A stretch of 64,000 nucleotides of DNA from G965240465 sp965249525. Its GTDB lineage: Bacteria; SAR324; JACQKK01. The notes under the pieces were generated by a model. It saw only the letters and a program-made list of their open reading frames with translations. It had not been told where the DNA came from and did not search any database. The position numbers and the translations under genes are program-made. This document shows, piece by piece, positions 62,503-64,000 of the stretch (the first letter of the stretch is position 1; every line of letters starts with the position of its first letter). The DNA lies in the NCBI GenBank assembly GCA_965249525.1, contig OZ252237.1:992001-1056000 (forward strand), read 5' to 3'.

Positions 62503-64000
62503 GTGAAGGGTTTGAAGCAGATATTATCAAAAAAGGGGCGGGGGAAGCAGACGGGGTGGCTGCGTTTCTGGCAGAATATTTGGCAGAGCGTTCGGCAGGG
62601 CGTTCGGCAGTGGCTGGGTGCTGAGGTTTGGCGGAGATGGCTTTTGGGGGGGATAGGATTGCTTTTGGGAGTGATGTTGTTGATGTTGTGGTTATGGGGA
62701 GATGTCAGGCTGCCGCAAGCCAACAGTCAGCGTAAGATAGGCAAACTGCGCCTCAGCAATGGGTTGTCGGTGATGCTGATTTCGGACAAGCGGTTTTCTA
62801 ATGCGGGGGTGGCGTTGGCGGCGAGAGCGGGGCATTGGCACAATCCCGCAGAACATGCGGGACTGGCGCACTTTTTGGAACATATGCTGTTCTTGGGAAC
62901 AGAGAAGTATCCAGGTGCGGACGAATACCAACGATATTTAACAGAATATAGTGGTCACAGCAATGCCTATACGGCGGAAGATCATGTCAATTACCATTTG
63001 CAGGTGGCACCGCAGGGATTGGAGGGGGCTTTGGACAGATTCTCGCAGTTTTTCATTGCACCCTTGTTGTCGGAGGAGTATGTAAGCCGCGAGCTGCAAA
63101 TAGTAGATTCTGAGCATGCCAAGAATCGCAGTCAGGACAGCTGGCGTGCCGCGCGTTTGATGCGCTTATTTTACTTAGAAGATGTTCGCAGCCGTTTTTA
63201 TACAGGAGACGCCAACAAATTAGCCAAGGCCACCTCTGCGGTGCTGCGTGATTTCTGGCAGCAGTATTATTCAGCCGACAAGATGTATTTGGCTATCAGC
63301 GCTCCCCATGATTTAGGGCAGCTGAAAGATTTAGCCCGCAAGTATTTCTCCAGCATCCCGCAGCGTTCGGCGCCGAATTTGGCACTGTCGGAGTACTTTT
63401 TGCAGCGCAAGCAGGCGCTGCGGTTGGTGCGCATGCGTTCTATTTCCGATGAGTCGCTGCTGATGGTGGATTTTTCGCTGCCGCATGGCACCCAGTACCG
63501 TCGCCAGCAGCCGCTGCAAGCAGCTGCTTTTGTACTGGGGCATGAAGGCAAGGGCAGCCTGCTGTCTTTATTGAAACAAGATGGATTAGCCGTAGGCTTG
63601 CAGGCAGGTGGTTCTGTACTGAAGCCAGGAGGCAGCAGTCTTTCCATTCAGGTGCAACTGACCCCCCAAGGCGTAGAAAAATACCCTCAGGTGCTGGGGC
63701 ATATCATGGGGGCCTTGAATGCCTTAAAAGCTCAGCCCCTGCCTGATTGGTTCTTTAAGCAGCAGCTTCAGCTGGCAAAGCTGTCCTTTCAATTTAATGA
63801 AAATATCCAAAGTCTTCATGCTGCTGTGACCTCTGCACGATCCATGAACTACTTTTCGCTTAAAGAGCTCCCCCGTGCCCTGCACGGCCCCACCCAATAC
63901 GATGCCAAACGCACCCAAGAAATACTGCAGCAGGCATCCCCCGAACGCATGCTGGTGATGCTGATAGACCGCAATCTGTCCACCAACGCAACCGAACCCG
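62503..64000 (+). CDS. Membrane-anchored M16 (insulinase/pitrilysin) peptidase, 3' end outside window
   Basis: A zinc peptidase of at least 499 residues. A basic N-terminus, then a transmembrane anchor (about residues 45-65, LLGGIGLLLGVMLLMLWLWG), then the M16 catalytic domain with the inverted zinc motif HFLEHMLFLG (HxxEH) and SGHSNAYTAEDHVNYH. The second zinc-ligand Glu is in the RELQIVDSEH region. The GTG at 62503 has AGAGGG upstream; an ATG at 62483 meets a stop after seven codons. The short repeat cagagcgttcgg encodes WQSVRQGVRQW near the N-terminus. Confidence 0.9.
   Translation, partial: MKGLKQILSKKGRGKQTGWLRFWQNIWQSVRQGVRQWLGAEVWRRWLLGGIGLLLGVMLLMLWLWGDVRLPQANSQRKIGKLRLSNGLSVMLISDKRFSNAGVALAARAGHWHNPAEHAGLAHFLEHMLFLGTEKYPGADEYQRYLTEYSGHSNAYTAEDHVNYHLQVAPQGLEGALDRFSQFFIAPLLSEEYVSRELQIVDSEHAKNRSQDSWRAARLMRLFYLEDVRSRFYTGDANKLAKATSAVLRDFWQQYYSADKMYLAISAPHDLGQLKDLARKYFSSIPQRSAPNLALSEYFLQRKQALRLVRMRSISDESLLMVDFSLPHGTQYRRQQPLQAAAFVLGHEGKGSLLSLLKQDGLAVGLQAGGSVLKPGGSSLSIQVQLTPQGVEKYPQVLGHIMGALNALKAQPLPDWFFKQQLQLAKLSFQFNENIQSLHAAVTSARSMNYFSLKELPRALHGPTQYDAKRTQEILQQASPERMLVMLIDRNLSTNATEP

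Overview
The window looks like chromosomal DNA from a gammaproteobacterium. Supporting genes are RNase R, SecD-SecF-YajC, Lon, XseA, NusB-fused RsmB, ApaH, CsrA, FolD, a MaeB-type malic enzyme, RpmG, Der and FolK, all with proteobacterial-style sequence. Housekeeping genes are of moderate GC. Several inserted modules are visibly AT-rich. Eukaryote-like repeat proteins (TPR, Sel1, RCC1), partial inositol catabolism and an unusually high number of restriction-modification (R-M) genes would fit a host-associated or dense-community bacterium, but that lifestyle is inference and I do not name a genus.

Layout. 1-1.8 kb: 3' part of an RNase R gene. 1.8-9.8 kb: three R-M systems (a single-chain nuclease-methylase-specificity protein; a methylase plus HNH nuclease; an AT-rich HEAT-methylase plus PD-(D/E)xK nuclease), with a GST between the first two and an EmrE-like pump at the end. 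10-12.6 kb: a tryptophan-type ABC transporter operon. 12.7-16.5 kb: two tandem HrgA-like nuclease-domain genes and another R-M pair beside tRNA-Ser. 16.7-20 kb: DUF2905-like protein, SecF, SecD, YajC. 20-26.2 kb: Sel1 protein, Lon, methylthioribose kinase, lone sugar-binding protein. 26.8-33.2 kb: archaeal-type ProS, XseA, DHH phosphoesterase, ApaH, RsmB. 33.2-35 kb: an R-M system whose two genes are each frameshifted. 35-40 kb: TPR protein, CsrA, a large GHKL ATPase, tRNA-Leu and tRNA-Cys. 40.7-46.7 kb: FolD, malic enzyme, nitronate monooxygenase, MoaC, RpmG, a membrane protein. 46.8-54.4 kb: unknown protein, orphan methylase, ferredoxin, COG0701 permease, tRNA-His, IolG, IolD, TSUP exporter. 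54.5-61 kb: RCC1-repeat protein, a 1107-residue Type IIG R-M enzyme, chorismate mutase, Der. 61-64 kb: two small unknown proteins, FolK, and the start of an M16 peptidase running off the window.

Two themes stand out. First, nine separate R-M or R-M-associated loci lie in 64 kb. They are not one island: most are slotted singly or in small groups between housekeeping genes, several at very tight boundaries and two with readable scars (a chimeric repeat joined at a 10-bp microhomology at 7.0 kb; a tRNA-Ser remnant at 14.7 kb). No integrase or transposase gene is visible. Second, short tandem repeats with 10-15 bp units occur at gene starts, gene ends and spacers throughout the window, suggesting a genome prone to slippage or minisatellite growth.

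The best candidates for undescribed biology are the stand-alone GHKL ATPase (37.6-40 kb), the tandem HrgA-like pair with duplicated leaders (12.6-14.6 kb), and the HaeIII-like nuclease coupled to a Dam-class methylase (33.2-34.9 kb).
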